Below are positions 17,743-25,886 of a stretch of DNA of 64,000 nucleotides, one piece after another. Below the pieces are notes generated by a model, which saw only the letters and a program-made list of their open reading frames with translations, was not told where the DNA came from and did no database searches. The stretch's first letter is position 1; every line of letters starts with the position of its first letter. Made by a program: the position numbers and the translations under genes. Origin of the DNA: Elusimicrobium simillimum. Lineage in GTDB: Bacteria; Elusimicrobiota; Elusimicrobia; Elusimicrobiales; Elusimicrobiaceae. The stretch spans positions 682,001 through 746,000 of the forward strand of contig NZ_JBEVVA010000003.1 of the NCBI RefSeq assembly GCF_049639735.1. The letters run 5' to 3'.

Positions 17743-18900
17743 ATGAAACCTATTTATTTAGATAACAACGCCACTACAAAAACATGGCCGGAGGTTGTGC
17801 AGGCCATGCTGCCATATTTTAGTGAGAAATACGGCAACCCGTCCAGCATGCACAGTTTTGGCGCCAATGTTAAAGGCGAAATAACCAAAGCAAGAAAACA
17901 TATCGCCGCCATGATAGGCGCGGAATATGACGACGAAATTATCATAACCGCCGGCGGCACGGAGGCAGATAACACGGCCATATTTTCTGCCGTTAACTGC
18001 TACCCGGATAAAAAACATATCATCACCTCAGCTGTAGAGCACCCCGCCGTTATGGAGGTGTTTAAACACCTGCAGTCCAAGGGTTACAAAGTTGATTATA
18101 TAGGCGTTGACGCAAGCGGCCGTTTTAATATGGACCAGTACAAGGCCGCCATTAACGACGGCACCGCTTTAGTTTCCGTAATGTGGGCCAACAGCGAGAC
18201 AGGCACCATTTTCCCCATAGAAGAAATAGCAAAAATAGCTAAAGAGAACGGCGCGCTTTTTCATACGGACGCTGTGCAGGCTGTTGGTAAAATACCCGTA
18301 AATGTAGCGGGCACTAATATAGACATGCTCTCTTTCTCAGCCCACAAAATACACGGGCCGAAAGGTATAGGCGCACTCTATGTAAAAAGGGGCACAAGGT
18401 TTTTGCCTTACTTAATAGGCGGCCACCAGGAAAAGGGCAAAAGGGCCGGCACCGAAAATGTGCCCGGCGTAATAGGCTTTGGCAAAGCGTGCGAAATGGC
18501 CATGGAAGCTTTAAAAGATACTTCAAAGTTAAAATCTTTACGTGATTATTTAGAGCGCGAGCTTACTACCAAAATAGCGCACGCCAAAATAAACGGCGAC
18601 GTAGACGCGAGAGTACCCAACACCACCAACATCAGTTTTGGTTATGTGGAGGGGGAATCTATTTTAATGCATTTAGACGATTACGGCATTTGCGCATCGT
18701 CAGGCTCGGCCTGTACGTCCGGCAGTTTAGAGCCCAGCCACGTGCTGCGCGCCATGTGTGTGGATTTTCACTTCGCACACGGCTCCATCAGGTTTTCTCT
18801 TAGCGAAGAGACTGCCAAAGAAGAATTAGATAAAGTGATAGAGGTGCTGCCGGGTATTATAGAAAAACTTCGCGCCATATCACCGTTTGGAAGAGTATGA
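17743..18900 (+). CDS. nifS: Cysteine desulfurase NifS
   Basis: Pyridoxal-phosphate enzyme that takes sulphur from cysteine as a persulphide for NifU, releasing alanine. It has 385 residues. The PLP lysine lies in SFSAHKIHGPKGIG near residue 202. The persulphide cysteine is in CASSGSACTSGSLEPSHVL near residue 325, followed by GSIRFSLS. The N-terminus IYLDNNATTKTWPEV is typical of NifS/IscS. It lies between nifU (1-base gap) and cysE (4-base ATGA overlap), so substrate synthesis, desulfuration and scaffold are made together. Confidence 0.96.
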   Translation: MKPIYLDNNATTKTWPEVVQAMLPYFSEKYGNPSSMHSFGANVKGEITKARKHIAAMIGAEYDDEIIITAGGTEADNTAIFSAVNCYPDKKHIITSAVEHPAVMEVFKHLQSKGYKVDYIGVDASGRFNMDQYKAAINDGTALVSVMWANSETGTIFPIEEIAKIAKENGALFHTDAVQAVGKIPVNVAGTNIDMLSFSAHKIHGPKGIGALYVKRGTRFLPYLIGGHQEKGKRAGTENVPGVIGFGKACEMAMEALKDTSKLKSLRDYLERELTTKIAHAKINGDVDARVPNTTNISFGYVEGESILMHLDDYGICASSGSACTSGSLEPSHVLRAMCVDFHFAHGSIRFSLSEETAKEELDKVIEVLPGIIEKLRAISPFGRV

Positions 18901-19751
18901 CAGATATAAAAAAAACAGCGCAAACTTTGCGCAAAAATATTTTTGACCCTAACAGTCCGCTTTATATTCCGGAGGGGAAAGGCTGCTTTTTTCCGTCCCA
19001 CAAAAACATTATAGACGCTTTTAGAAAATTTAAAGAAGCCTTGTTTATAAATGTTTTTGCCCATAAAAGAATGACCGCCGCCGAGGTTGACGCCCGCGCG
19101 GAAAGTTTAATTTTGGAAGCCGCGCATATGCTTGTGTGTGAGATACAAAATACAATTTGCCTTTTTACTGATAACAATGAATTTTGTAAATGCACAGAAG
19201 ACCCTGCGCTGGCAATAACCGCGGATTTTGTGCGCGAACTTCCTCATATACAAGAAATTCTGCTTACAGACATCCGCGCCGCTTATAACGGCGACCCGGC
19301 AGCCTCTGACCCGTACCAAATTTTGCTTTGTTACCCCGGGCTGCGTGCGTTGTCTTACCAGCGTATGGCTCATTTTTTATATAAAAAAGGCGTGCGCATA
19401 ATACCGCGTATTTTAACAGAGTACGCCCACTCCAAAACAGGCATTGATATTCACCCGGGCGCCCAAATAGGACATAGCTTTTTTATAGACCACGGTACCG
19501 GCGTTGTAATAGGCGAGACCACGGTAATAGGCGACAATGTTAAAGTTTACCAGGGTGTAACGCTTGGCGCCAAGAGTTTTCCGCTTGACGAAAACGGCAA
19601 CCCAATTAAAGGCATTCAGCGCCACCCCACAGTGCAGGACAACGTGACAATATATGCCAACGCTACCGTGCTTGGCAATATCACGGTAGGCCGCGGCGCG
19701 GTAATCCCCGGCAACAGTTGGATAACCGCCGACGTTCCCGCTAAAAATTAG
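18897..19751 (+). CDS. cysE: Serine O-acetyltransferase
   Basis: CysE acetylates serine with acetyl-CoA in the first step of cysteine synthesis. It has 284 residues with an N-terminal helical SAT domain (DPAASDPYQILLCYPGLRAL) and a left-handed hexapeptide beta-helix. The latter holds the catalytic signature GIDIHPGAQIGHSFFIDHG, then GVVIGETTVIGDNVKVYQGVT. The long N-terminal region resembles EpsC-type enzymes. The ATG overlaps the nifS stop. Co-transcription with nifUS links cysteine supply to Fe-S assembly, as in nif clusters of other bacteria. No cysteine synthase is visible in the window. A terminator follows at 19764. Confidence 0.95.
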   Translation: MTDIKKTAQTLRKNIFDPNSPLYIPEGKGCFFPSHKNIIDAFRKFKEALFINVFAHKRMTAAEVDARAESLILEAAHMLVCEIQNTICLFTDNNEFCKCTEDPALAITADFVRELPHIQEILLTDIRAAYNGDPAASDPYQILLCYPGLRALSYQRMAHFLYKKGVRIIPRILTEYAHSKTGIDIHPGAQIGHSFFIDHGTGVVIGETTVIGDNVKVYQGVTLGAKSFPLDENGNPIKGIQRHPTVQDNVTIYANATVLGNITVGRGAVIPGNSWITADVPAKN

Positions 19752-19763
19752 TACCTCTTTCCT

Positions 19764-19790
19764 ATCCCCGCTTTACAGCGGGGATTTTTA
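19764..19790 (+). terminator. Terminator of nifU-nifS-cysE
   Basis: ATCCCCGCT tta AGCGGGGAT-type hairpin (CCCCGCTTTACAGCGGGG) followed by TTTTT. Confidence 0.9.
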
Positions 19791-19822
19791 TGTAAATTCA
19801 TCTATTCAAACCCGGCGCATAA

Positions 19823-22138
19823 ATGTTAAAATATTTACATATGCGTAATAATAATTATTATCTCTATAAGGGCAAGAAAAAATCTAAGAAACTTAAGAAA
19901 AAGGGTTCCAGCTCTAACGCTTTGGTATTTTTATTTTGGGCGCTGGCGTTTGCTTTGTGCGCCTGGCTGTTTTTTATACAATGGTTTAACGTCTCAAAAG
20001 GCCCGTACGGGGAAGCTGTTTCCAATTTCTTTTTTAACTATTTAGGCCACGCCTCTTACCTTATGCCGCTGTTCTTTTTTTACTGGCTGGTGCGCTCGGT
20101 CAAACATAGGGCGGCCAATATTTTTGTGTTTTTAGTGGGCATGGGTATATCACTTTCCGCCATAGCAAGCGTGCTTGCGTGCCTGCGTTTTATATTTAAA
20201 GGCTCTTACATTGAGGGCGGTACAATAGGGCGTGAGATGTTTGTTTTTATGCAAAGTTTAGTAGGCACTGCCGGGGCTACGCTATTTTCACTCGCGCTGT
20301 TATTTACGGGTATTCACCTTTTGTTTGCCATACCGTGGGTAAGCACGTTTAGGTATTTAATTGACCTTATCAAGCAAGACTACTACGCCTGGCACGAGGC
20401 CAAGGCAGAACTTAAAACCAAAATAGAAGAAGCCAAGGTTGAGGCGCCCGCCAAAGCGGAAGTTCCCGTAGCAAGGCCCGCCGGCCCGGTGGCCGAGCAG
20501 ATTAACGAAATCCGCTCCAAGCCAGAAATACGCCGCCCCGTGGCTGAAATTATCAAGGCACCCAACAGAGCGGAAACCCCTAAAAAGGCCGCCCCCGTTG
20601 CCACCGAACCTGCCGAACCTGGCAAAAAGGTGGACATTGCCAATTTTAAATTACCGCCCTTAGACCTTTTGCAAGACCCTAAGAACGAGGGCATACTAGG
20701 CCCAACAGATGAAGAAATTGCCATGGCAACAGCTCTCCTTGAAAACACTTTAAAAAGTTTTGAAATAGGCGCAACGGTTACCGGCGTATCCCCGGGGCCT
20801 GTGGTAACACGCTATGAAATTAAGCCTGACCCCGGCGTAAGAATCAGCAATATTGTGGCAATTTCTAACGATATCGCCCTTGCCATGAAGGCGCGCGGCA
20901 TACGTGTGGAAGCGCCCATCCCGGGCAAAGACGCCATAGGCTTTGAAATACCTAACGAACACGCCATGATGGTTACCATAAAAGAAATTTTACAGGACAA
21001 TACTTTCACGCACTCCAAGGCTGTTATGCCCATAGCGCTTGGCCGCTACGCCGACGGCCTGCCCGCCACCATGGCGCTGGAGCGCACGCCGCATTTACTT
21101 ATAGCGGGCGCTACAAACTCCGGCAAAAGTATTTGTCTGCATTCCATAATAATGTCCGTTTTATATAAAGCCAAACCGGACGAAGTTAAATTTTTAATGA
21201 TAGATCCTAAACGCCTGGAGCTTACGCTTTACGAGGGAATACCGCACCTGTACGACCCTAAAACAACCTGTGAGGACGTTAACGTTATTACAGACGCGCA
21301 AGGGGCGGTAAAGTCACTGCAGACTTTGGTAAAAGTGATGGAAAAGCGTACCAAAATTATGGAGCTTGCCAAAGTTAAAAACATTGACGGCTACAATAAA
21401 TGGGCCGAGCAAAACGGCGAAGACAAAATGTTTTACGTAGTAGTAGTAATAGACGAACTGGCCGACCTTATGCTGCAAACACGCGCCGCTATAGAAGATT
21501 CTATACAGCGTTTAGCGCAAATGGCCCGCGCCGTTGGCATACATTTGGTATTGTGCACCCAGCGCCCGTCTGTTAACGTTATTACGGGTGTTATTAAGGC
21601 CAACTTGCCCTCGCGCATTGCGCTGCAGGTGGCTTCCAAAACAGATTCCCGTGTTATTTTAGACGCTCTTGGGGCAGACGCTTTGCTTGGTAAGGGCGAC
21701 ATGCTTTACCAGGGCACGTCAGACCAAAAGCCACACCGTATACAGGGCGCGTACGTGTCTGAAAATGAAATTGCCGCAGTGGCCGACTTTCTGCGTGAGC
21801 AGGGCGGGCCGGATTACCCGCTGCAAATTATGTCTGAGCAGGGCGCAAACGGCGGCAGGCCCGAGGACGGCCTGGGCGCCAGCGCGGAAGAAATGATACA
21901 GGCGCTTTCATTAATTTTAGAACGCCGCAGAGTGTCGCAGGATTTGCTTAAAGCGCACTTTGGCTCCAGCGCGCGCGCAACTAATATTTTAAGCGTGCTT
22001 GAGATGAAAGGCTATATTACCAAGCCCGAGGGTTCCAACAGGTGGGAGATACATTTTGATTTAATAGAGTCCGGCTTAGCGGAACTTAAAAGCAAAAATT
22101 CCTCTTCGAAACCTAACTACGAAACCGTGTACAAATAG
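19823..22138 (+). CDS. ftsK: DNA translocase FtsK/SpoIIIE
   Basis: A 771-residue hexameric DNA pump at the division septum that clears and aligns chromosome ends for dimer resolution. It has four N-terminal membrane helices (residues about 30-180), a linker rich in Ala, Pro and Lys (about 190-280), then the motor domain with Walker A AGATNSGKS near residue 428, Walker B VVVVIDELADLML, and RQRPSVNVITGVIK-like TQRPSVNVITG. The C-terminal gamma winged helix (RRRVSQDLLKAHFGSSARATNIL) reads the polar guide sequence. The start may be this ATG or the one at 19841; neither has a clear ribosome site. The linker is short compared with E. coli FtsK. Confidence 0.94.
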   Translation: MLKYLHMRNNNYYLYKGKKKSKKLKKKGSSSNALVFLFWALAFALCAWLFFIQWFNVSKGPYGEAVSNFFFNYLGHASYLMPLFFFYWLVRSVKHRAANIFVFLVGMGISLSAIASVLACLRFIFKGSYIEGGTIGREMFVFMQSLVGTAGATLFSLALLFTGIHLLFAIPWVSTFRYLIDLIKQDYYAWHEAKAELKTKIEEAKVEAPAKAEVPVARPAGPVAEQINEIRSKPEIRRPVAEIIKAPNRAETPKKAAPVATEPAEPGKKVDIANFKLPPLDLLQDPKNEGILGPTDEEIAMATALLENTLKSFEIGATVTGVSPGPVVTRYEIKPDPGVRISNIVAISNDIALAMKARGIRVEAPIPGKDAIGFEIPNEHAMMVTIKEILQDNTFTHSKAVMPIALGRYADGLPATMALERTPHLLIAGATNSGKSICLHSIIMSVLYKAKPDEVKFLMIDPKRLELTLYEGIPHLYDPKTTCEDVNVITDAQGAVKSLQTLVKVMEKRTKIMELAKVKNIDGYNKWAEQNGEDKMFYVVVVIDELADLMLQTRAAIEDSIQRLAQMARAVGIHLVLCTQRPSVNVITGVIKANLPSRIALQVASKTDSRVILDALGADALLGKGDMLYQGTSDQKPHRIQGAYVSENEIAAVADFLREQGGPDYPLQIMSEQGANGGRPEDGLGASAEEMIQALSLILERRRVSQDLLKAHFGSSARATNILSVLEMKGYITKPEGSNRWEIHFDLIESGLAELKSKNSSSKPNYETVYK

Positions 22139-22178
22139 GTTGTGGAGAGAGATACTCTAGATAGACATATTTATTTTT

Positions 22179-22222
22179 CTCCCTTTCGTAAAGGGAGTAC
22201 CCCAGAGGGGGAGGGATTTAAT
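22179..22222 (+). repeat. Double-hairpin repeat (CTCCC family)
   Basis: Hairpin 1 is CTCCCTTT cgt AAAGGGAG; hairpin 2 is CCCC aga GGGG running into GGGAGGGATTTAAT. Between ftsK and the lolA-like gene. Confidence 0.8.
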
Positions 22223-22274
22223 TTTGCGGAGCAAGTTGTTTAAATAAAGCTAATAACGCTACAAATAGGTGATT

Positions 22275-23045
22275 ATGAACAAAATAAAATTTTTAATGAT
22301 TCTTACTTTAGCCATGTGCGCCTGCGCGTCTGACGCTAAATCTAAAAAAACGGAAGAGCAGTTTAAAACTACAGAAACTGTTGTAGTAGAAGAACTTACG
22401 GCAACGCCTGAAGTTAAGGAAGAAGTTAAACTTGTGGTTACACCGCCCACCGCTGCAAAGCCCGCCGCAACAACAGTGCAGCCAGCGGCCAAAGCGCAAC
22501 CTAAAGATATCGCCGTTGCCCGTTTGATTGAATGGGACAAAAAACTTTCCACATTAAAAACAAAATTTGAACAGGCAACTATTTACGACGGTGTGGTTAT
22601 ATCAAAATCCGGCGGGGAGCTTTACTACGCTAAGCCCAACAAGCTGCGCCTTGACCAGCACAACACTGGCGGCGCATTAACGCAAGTAGCGGTAACAGAT
22701 AAAAAACAAATCAAAATTTTTGCCCCTGACATGACCGAAACCACCACGCTTAAGTGGAGCGATTGGTTAAGCAGCCAGACAAACAAAGCGCTGTTTGACT
22801 TTGGCAATTACACGGCGCTTATTAACGAGCACGACGTTACAGATTTTAAAGAAGACAAAAACGGCACTGTAGTTTTAACTCTGGCGCCAAAAGGTGAGAA
22901 GGGGCACACGCTTTACATAACGCTTGGCAGCCAGGACTATTTCCCGCAGGAAATATCGCTTGTTGTTGACGATCTTACCACAACAGCCACTCTTACCGCC
23001 ACACAAAAAAATATTAAATTAGGGGAAGTTTTTAAAGGAATATAA
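22275..23045 (+). CDS. LolA-like outer-membrane lipoprotein carrier, itself with a lipoprotein-type signal
   Basis: A 256-residue exported protein. The signal ends LTLAMCAC, which could be lipidated at the first or second cysteine. A Thr/Glu/Pro/Ala-rich linker (about residues 25-80) precedes a LolA/LolB-type domain: LSTLKTKFEQATIYDG, ISKSGGELYYAKPNKLRLD and KLGEVFKGI resemble LolA, where the barrel holds the acyl chains of lipoproteins crossing the periplasm. Position behind ftsK is common for lolA. The ATG at 22275 is chosen over a GTG six bases earlier because AGGTG precedes it. If lipidated it would act more like LolB. It is separated from pgsA by one base. Confidence 0.75.
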   Translation: MNKIKFLMILTLAMCACASDAKSKKTEEQFKTTETVVVEELTATPEVKEEVKLVVTPPTAAKPAATTVQPAAKAQPKDIAVARLIEWDKKLSTLKTKFEQATIYDGVVISKSGGELYYAKPNKLRLDQHNTGGALTQVAVTDKKQIKIFAPDMTETTTLKWSDWLSSQTNKALFDFGNYTALINEHDVTDFKEDKNGTVVLTLAPKGEKGHTLYITLGSQDYFPQEISLVVDDLTTTATLTATQKNIKLGEVFKGI

Positions 23046-23046
23046 T

Positions 23047-23697
23047 ATGAGCAAAACGGAAATGACGCTTGCCAATAAAATAACGCTTTCAAGAGCCGGG
23101 CTTTCTATGGTAATGTTCTTTGCCATTTTAATACCGGACTATTCTGCCCGCGCTTTAGCCACACTTATTTTTATAGTAGCCGCCGCCACAGACTGGGTAG
23201 ACGGGCGCATAGCAAGGGCTACCAACACATACACGCCTTTCGGCGCTATTGTGGACCCTTTTGTGGATAAGATTTTAGTTTGTTCGGCGTTGTTCGCATT
23301 CACCGCGATACCGCAGTTAAACGTTCCGGTATGGGCGGTATTTTTGATAATACTGCGCGAGCTTACGGTATCAACACTGCGCGTTATAGCCGCGCTTGAA
23401 GGCAGTGTGTTGGCGGCGGAACGCTGGGGCAAAGTTAAAACAGTTATACAAATGTCCGCCGTGGGTCTAATATTTTTTGTGCTTAACGTATACCATCTGT
23501 CACAAATTACAGACGGAGTTCTACAAGATATTTTTAGAATTACCTACCGCACATTTCGCAACTTAGATTATGTTATTACGGTGATAGCCGCTGTTATAAC
23601 ATGGCTTAGCATGGCGTCATACTTAAACAATAATTGGAAGATGCTTGAAAAAGCCTGGAGCTTACCTATAAAGAGAAAAGATAAAAATGAAAAATAA
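23047..23697 (+). CDS. pgsA: Phosphatidylglycerophosphate synthase
   Basis: CDP-diacylglycerol:glycerol-3-phosphate phosphatidyltransferase in the inner membrane, the committed step to phosphatidylglycerol. It has 216 residues and about four to five membrane segments. The CDP-alcohol phosphotransferase motif D-G-x2-A-R-x8-G-x3-D-x3-D is complete: DGRIARATNTYTPFGAIVDP followed by FVDK near residue 60. Its end overlaps pgpA by 11 bases, so the two consecutive enzymes of the pathway are coupled. Confidence 0.94.
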   Translation: MSKTEMTLANKITLSRAGLSMVMFFAILIPDYSARALATLIFIVAAATDWVDGRIARATNTYTPFGAIVDPFVDKILVCSALFAFTAIPQLNVPVWAVFLIILRELTVSTLRVIAALEGSVLAAERWGKVKTVIQMSAVGLIFFVLNVYHLSQITDGVLQDIFRITYRTFRNLDYVITVIAAVITWLSMASYLNNNWKMLEKAWSLPIKRKDKNEK

Positions 23698-24181
23698 GAT
23701 TTTTAACTTTTTAGCGTCTGGCTTTTACGTAAGCCTGCTGCCCGCGACGCTGCTTAAGGGTCACAAAAATACCGGGGCCGGTTTACTGGGCACGTTGGTG
23801 GCGGTGCCGTTAGCGTGGTTTTTTATGCCGGAAGTTTGGTGGGCGCAAATAATATTTTTATTAGCTTTTATGGTGTTTTCCATATGGGTAACAAAGAACG
23901 CCACCTTTGAAGGGCATGATAACCCCAAGATTGTTATTGATGAAATAGCGGGTTACTTTTTTGCTTTAGCGTTTATGCCCAAAAATATACTTTTTTACGG
24001 CGCGGCGTTTATTTTATTCAGGCTTTTTGACTGGCTTAAACCCGGCCCCATAAAAAAGCTGGATAAAATGAAAACCCCGGCCAGCATAGTGCTGGACGAC
24101 GTAGCCAGCGGCATAGTAGCAAACATATGCGTATGGATATTACTGATTGTCCTATACTTTTGGGACACCAGAGGATTTTAA
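23687..24181 (+). CDS. pgpA: Phosphatidylglycerophosphatase A
   Basis: PgpA dephosphorylates phosphatidylglycerophosphate to phosphatidylglycerol. It has 164 residues with several membrane segments. Signature parts are the early SGFYVSLLPATLLKGHKNTGAG-type substrate loop (GHKNTGAGLLGTL), KIVIDEIAGYFFAL (acidic active-site residues), and FRLFDWLKPGPIKKLDK followed by ASIVLDDVASG. It is coupled to pgsA by an 11-base overlap. The repeat/DUF559 region begins within ten bases of the stop. Confidence 0.93.
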   Translation: MKNKIFNFLASGFYVSLLPATLLKGHKNTGAGLLGTLVAVPLAWFFMPEVWWAQIIFLLAFMVFSIWVTKNATFEGHDNPKIVIDEIAGYFFALAFMPKNILFYGAAFILFRLFDWLKPGPIKKLDKMKTPASIVLDDVASGIVANICVWILLIVLYFWDTRGF

Positions 24182-24190
24182 AAATTAAAG

Positions 24191-24232
24191 TACCCTCCCA
24201 CATCTTGGGGGGAGGGCTAGGGAGAGGGGGAA
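24191..24232 (+). repeat. Palindromic repeat directly upstream of the DUF559 gene
   Basis: TACCCTCCC acatctt GGGGGGAGGG followed by CTAGGGAGAGGGGG. The purine-rich right end lies 8-18 bases before the DUF559 ATG and is the only candidate ribosome binding site, so the repeat appears to drive translation of the nuclease. Confidence 0.75.
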
Positions 24233-24239
24233 TGCTAAT

Positions 24240-24644
24240 ATGGCCAAAGATAGAAACTTAAAATCTTTTGCAATAGTAAACAGAAAAAACTCAACCCCCG
24301 CAGAATTAACAGTTTGGAAAATGCTTAGAAATAACCAGTTTGGCGTAAAGTTTAAAAGGCAATTCCAAATAGACCGTTATATTGTAGATTTTGTATGCAT
24401 TGACTTAAAGCTTGTAATAGAATGTGACGGTGGGCAGCACGATGATGATAAAGAAAAAGATAAGCTGAGAACAGGTTTTCTTAATTCTTTAGGTTATAAA
24501 GTAATAAGGTTTTGGAACAATGAAATTTTAAAAAATGAAGAGGGTGTTTATCTTTCTTTGCAGAACATGGTTGAAGAAAGGAAACGGCTTGCAAGCCCCT
24601 CACCCCAACCCTCACCCCAAGAGGGGCGAGGGAGAACTAATTAA
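24240..24644 (+). CDS. DUF559 endonuclease-like protein (PD-(D/E)XK/Vsr-like fold)
   Basis: A 134-residue DUF559 protein. The catalytic-type core is visible: FKRQFQIDRYIVDFVCIDLK, then LVIECDGGQHDDDKEKD (acidic D...ExD pattern), then GYKVIRFWNNEIL, as in very-short-patch-repair-like nucleases. The last 16 residues (SPSPQPSPQEGRGRTN) are encoded by the palindromic repeat that follows, so gene and repeat have fused. The same kind of repeat lies directly upstream and supplies the ribosome site. No methylase or other restriction component is adjacent. The composition is more AT-rich than neighbouring pgpA, hinting at transfer. DUF559 genes with such ends occur in many phyla; a role in moving the repeats is inference. 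Confidence 0.88.
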   Translation: MAKDRNLKSFAIVNRKNSTPAELTVWKMLRNNQFGVKFKRQFQIDRYIVDFVCIDLKLVIECDGGQHDDDKEKDKLRTGFLNSLGYKVIRFWNNEILKNEEGVYLSLQNMVEERKRLASPSPQPSPQEGRGRTN

Positions 24645-24690
24645 TACCCTCGGCAAGTTTGGCTCAATTTTCCAAAAGGGGTGAGGGAGT
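24592..24690 (-). repeat. Palindromic repeat overlapping the DUF559 3' end
   Basis: CCCCTCACCCCAACCCTCACC, then CCAAGAGGGGCGAGGGAG, then a tail with CCCTCGGC and AAAAGGGGTGAGGGAG. It includes the final codons and stop of the DUF559 gene. The CCCTCACC...GGTGAGGG outer arms mirror the ends of the other family members. Confidence 0.75.
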
Positions 24691-24704
24691 AATAAAAGGA
24701 GACG

Positions 24705-25337
24705 ATGATGGACTTTTCAAATATGACTAATGTTAGGGAGCTTCTTAGCGCGGGCGGCCCGGTACTTATAGTGCTTTTAGTTCTTTCAGTATTTTCGCTG
24801 GCGGTAATTTTAGAAAGATTTTTTACTTTAAGAAAGCAAATAAACATGAGCCGCAAGCTTATTGCTTACGTTAAATACCAAATTAAAACAGGCAACACGG
24901 ACAAAGCGATAGACGCTACCAAACGCGACATTGCCAAAAACACCCCGGCGGGCAAGCTGATAAACGCCATGCTTACCAGCGGCCGCCGCGGCGACGCGCT
25001 TAAAGCTATTTCAGAAGCTTCTATAGACTGGGAAATTACACAGCTGCACAAAAAACTGCCTATCTTAGCCACGCTTGGCAGTACAACACCGTTTATAGGT
25101 TTGTTTGGTACTATTTTGGGCGTTATGCACGCTTTTGCTGACTTAGCTTCTATGACAGCCGCTACTGCCGGCCCGTCCGTAGTGGCCAAAGGTATTGCCG
25201 AGGCGCTTATTAACACGGCGGCGGGTTTATTTGTGGCTGTACCGGCGGTTATAGCGTACAACTATTTTGTCAGCCAGATAAACTTTTTTGAACGTGAACT
25301 TGAAAACATAGCCAGCGAGATTATAAATGGTAACTAG
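24705..25337 (+). CDS. exbB: MotA/TolQ/ExbB-type proton channel protein
   Basis: A 210-residue inner-membrane protein with three hydrophobic segments (about 15-35, 115-140, 160-185) separated by a cytoplasmic helical domain. LPILATLGSTTPFIGLFGTI and the following GVMHAF are the ExbB/TolQ channel signature, and the last helix holds TAAGLFVAVPAVIAYN. With ExbD it conducts protons to energise the TonB-like protein encoded two genes downstream. Its end overlaps exbD by 11 bases. The start has AAAGGAG before ATGATG; the second ATG is equally possible. The TolQ versus ExbB assignment rests on the neighbouring tonB. Confidence 0.9.
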   Translation: MMDFSNMTNVRELLSAGGPVLIVLLVLSVFSLAVILERFFTLRKQINMSRKLIAYVKYQIKTGNTDKAIDATKRDIAKNTPAGKLINAMLTSGRRGDALKAISEASIDWEITQLHKKLPILATLGSTTPFIGLFGTILGVMHAFADLASMTAATAGPSVVAKGIAEALINTAAGLFVAVPAVIAYNYFVSQINFFERELENIASEIINGN

Positions 25338-25734
25338 AGTAAGAAAACCAATTGGCGAGATTAACATGGTGCCTTTTATAGACATTGTGCTAATCCTGCT
25401 TATTATTTTTATGGTTATGACGCCGTACCTTGTGCAAATGCAGCTTAACGTTGACCTGCCCAAAAGCAGCACCGTTAACGCCGTGGTTGAGGACGACCTT
25501 ATAAGGGTGGAAATACAAAAGAACGGCACTATTACCGTGCAGGGCACTGTTGTGCCCATGGACGGCCTGCAGCGTGAGCTTACGCTTAGAATGGGCAAAG
25601 CCAGCAAAAAAGCCATACTTGTTCAGGCCGATAAAGACGTGCCCGTGCAAATGGTAGTAAATGTTTTTGACATAGCCAAAGAACTTGGCGCCGCCAAGCT
25701 GGGTATAGGCGTACTGGAAAAATCCGGCAAATAA
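25327..25734 (+). CDS. exbD: ExbD/TolR-type protein
   Basis: A 135-residue protein with one N-terminal membrane helix (about 18-38) and a periplasmic domain. The segment INMVPFIDIVLILLIIFMV contains the conserved aspartate (Asp in PFIDIV) that carries protons in ExbD/TolR. The periplasmic part (VEIQKNGTITVQGTVVPMDG, KAILVQADKDVPVQMVVNVF) matches the family. It is translationally coupled to exbB, and tonB follows after a tandem repeat of about 150 bases. Confidence 0.92.
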   Translation: MVTRVRKPIGEINMVPFIDIVLILLIIFMVMTPYLVQMQLNVDLPKSSTVNAVVEDDLIRVEIQKNGTITVQGTVVPMDGLQRELTLRMGKASKKAILVQADKDVPVQMVVNVFDIAKELGAAKLGIGVLEKSGK

Positions 25735-25737
25735 TAT

Positions 25738-25886
25738 AGCAAGCGCCAAAATAGAACATTCTGAAGTAATGGCAGTATAAAGGGTAAGGCAAACTAAAGT
25801 AGCAAGAGCCAAAAATAGAACATTCTGAAGTAACGGCAGTACAAAGGGTAAGGCAAACAGGAGTAGCAAGCGCTAAAAAAGAATGA
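25738..25886 (+). repeat. Tandem direct repeat, 63-64 bp unit, 2.3 copies, running into the tonB start
   Basis: Unit 1 (25738-25800) and unit 2 (25801-25864) both read AGCAAG-GCCAAAA-TAGAACATTCTGAAGTAA-GGCAGTA-AAAGGGTAAGGCAAAC with a few substitutions. A third partial unit (AGCAAGCGCTAAAAAAGAATG) ends in the tonB ATG, where the parent unit reads AGAAC. The start codon thus arose inside the repeat. No terminator or clear ribosome site is seen here. Confidence 0.88.

Noticed and set aside
16887..19751. A nitrogen-fixation cluster
   Set aside because: Only nifU, nifS and cysE are present; without nitrogenase or nifB/E/N this is a general Fe-S and cysteine supply operon.
25738..25886. A CRISPR array
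   Set aside because: The unit is a 63-64-bp direct tandem repeat without spacers, only 2.3 copies, and no cas genes are present.
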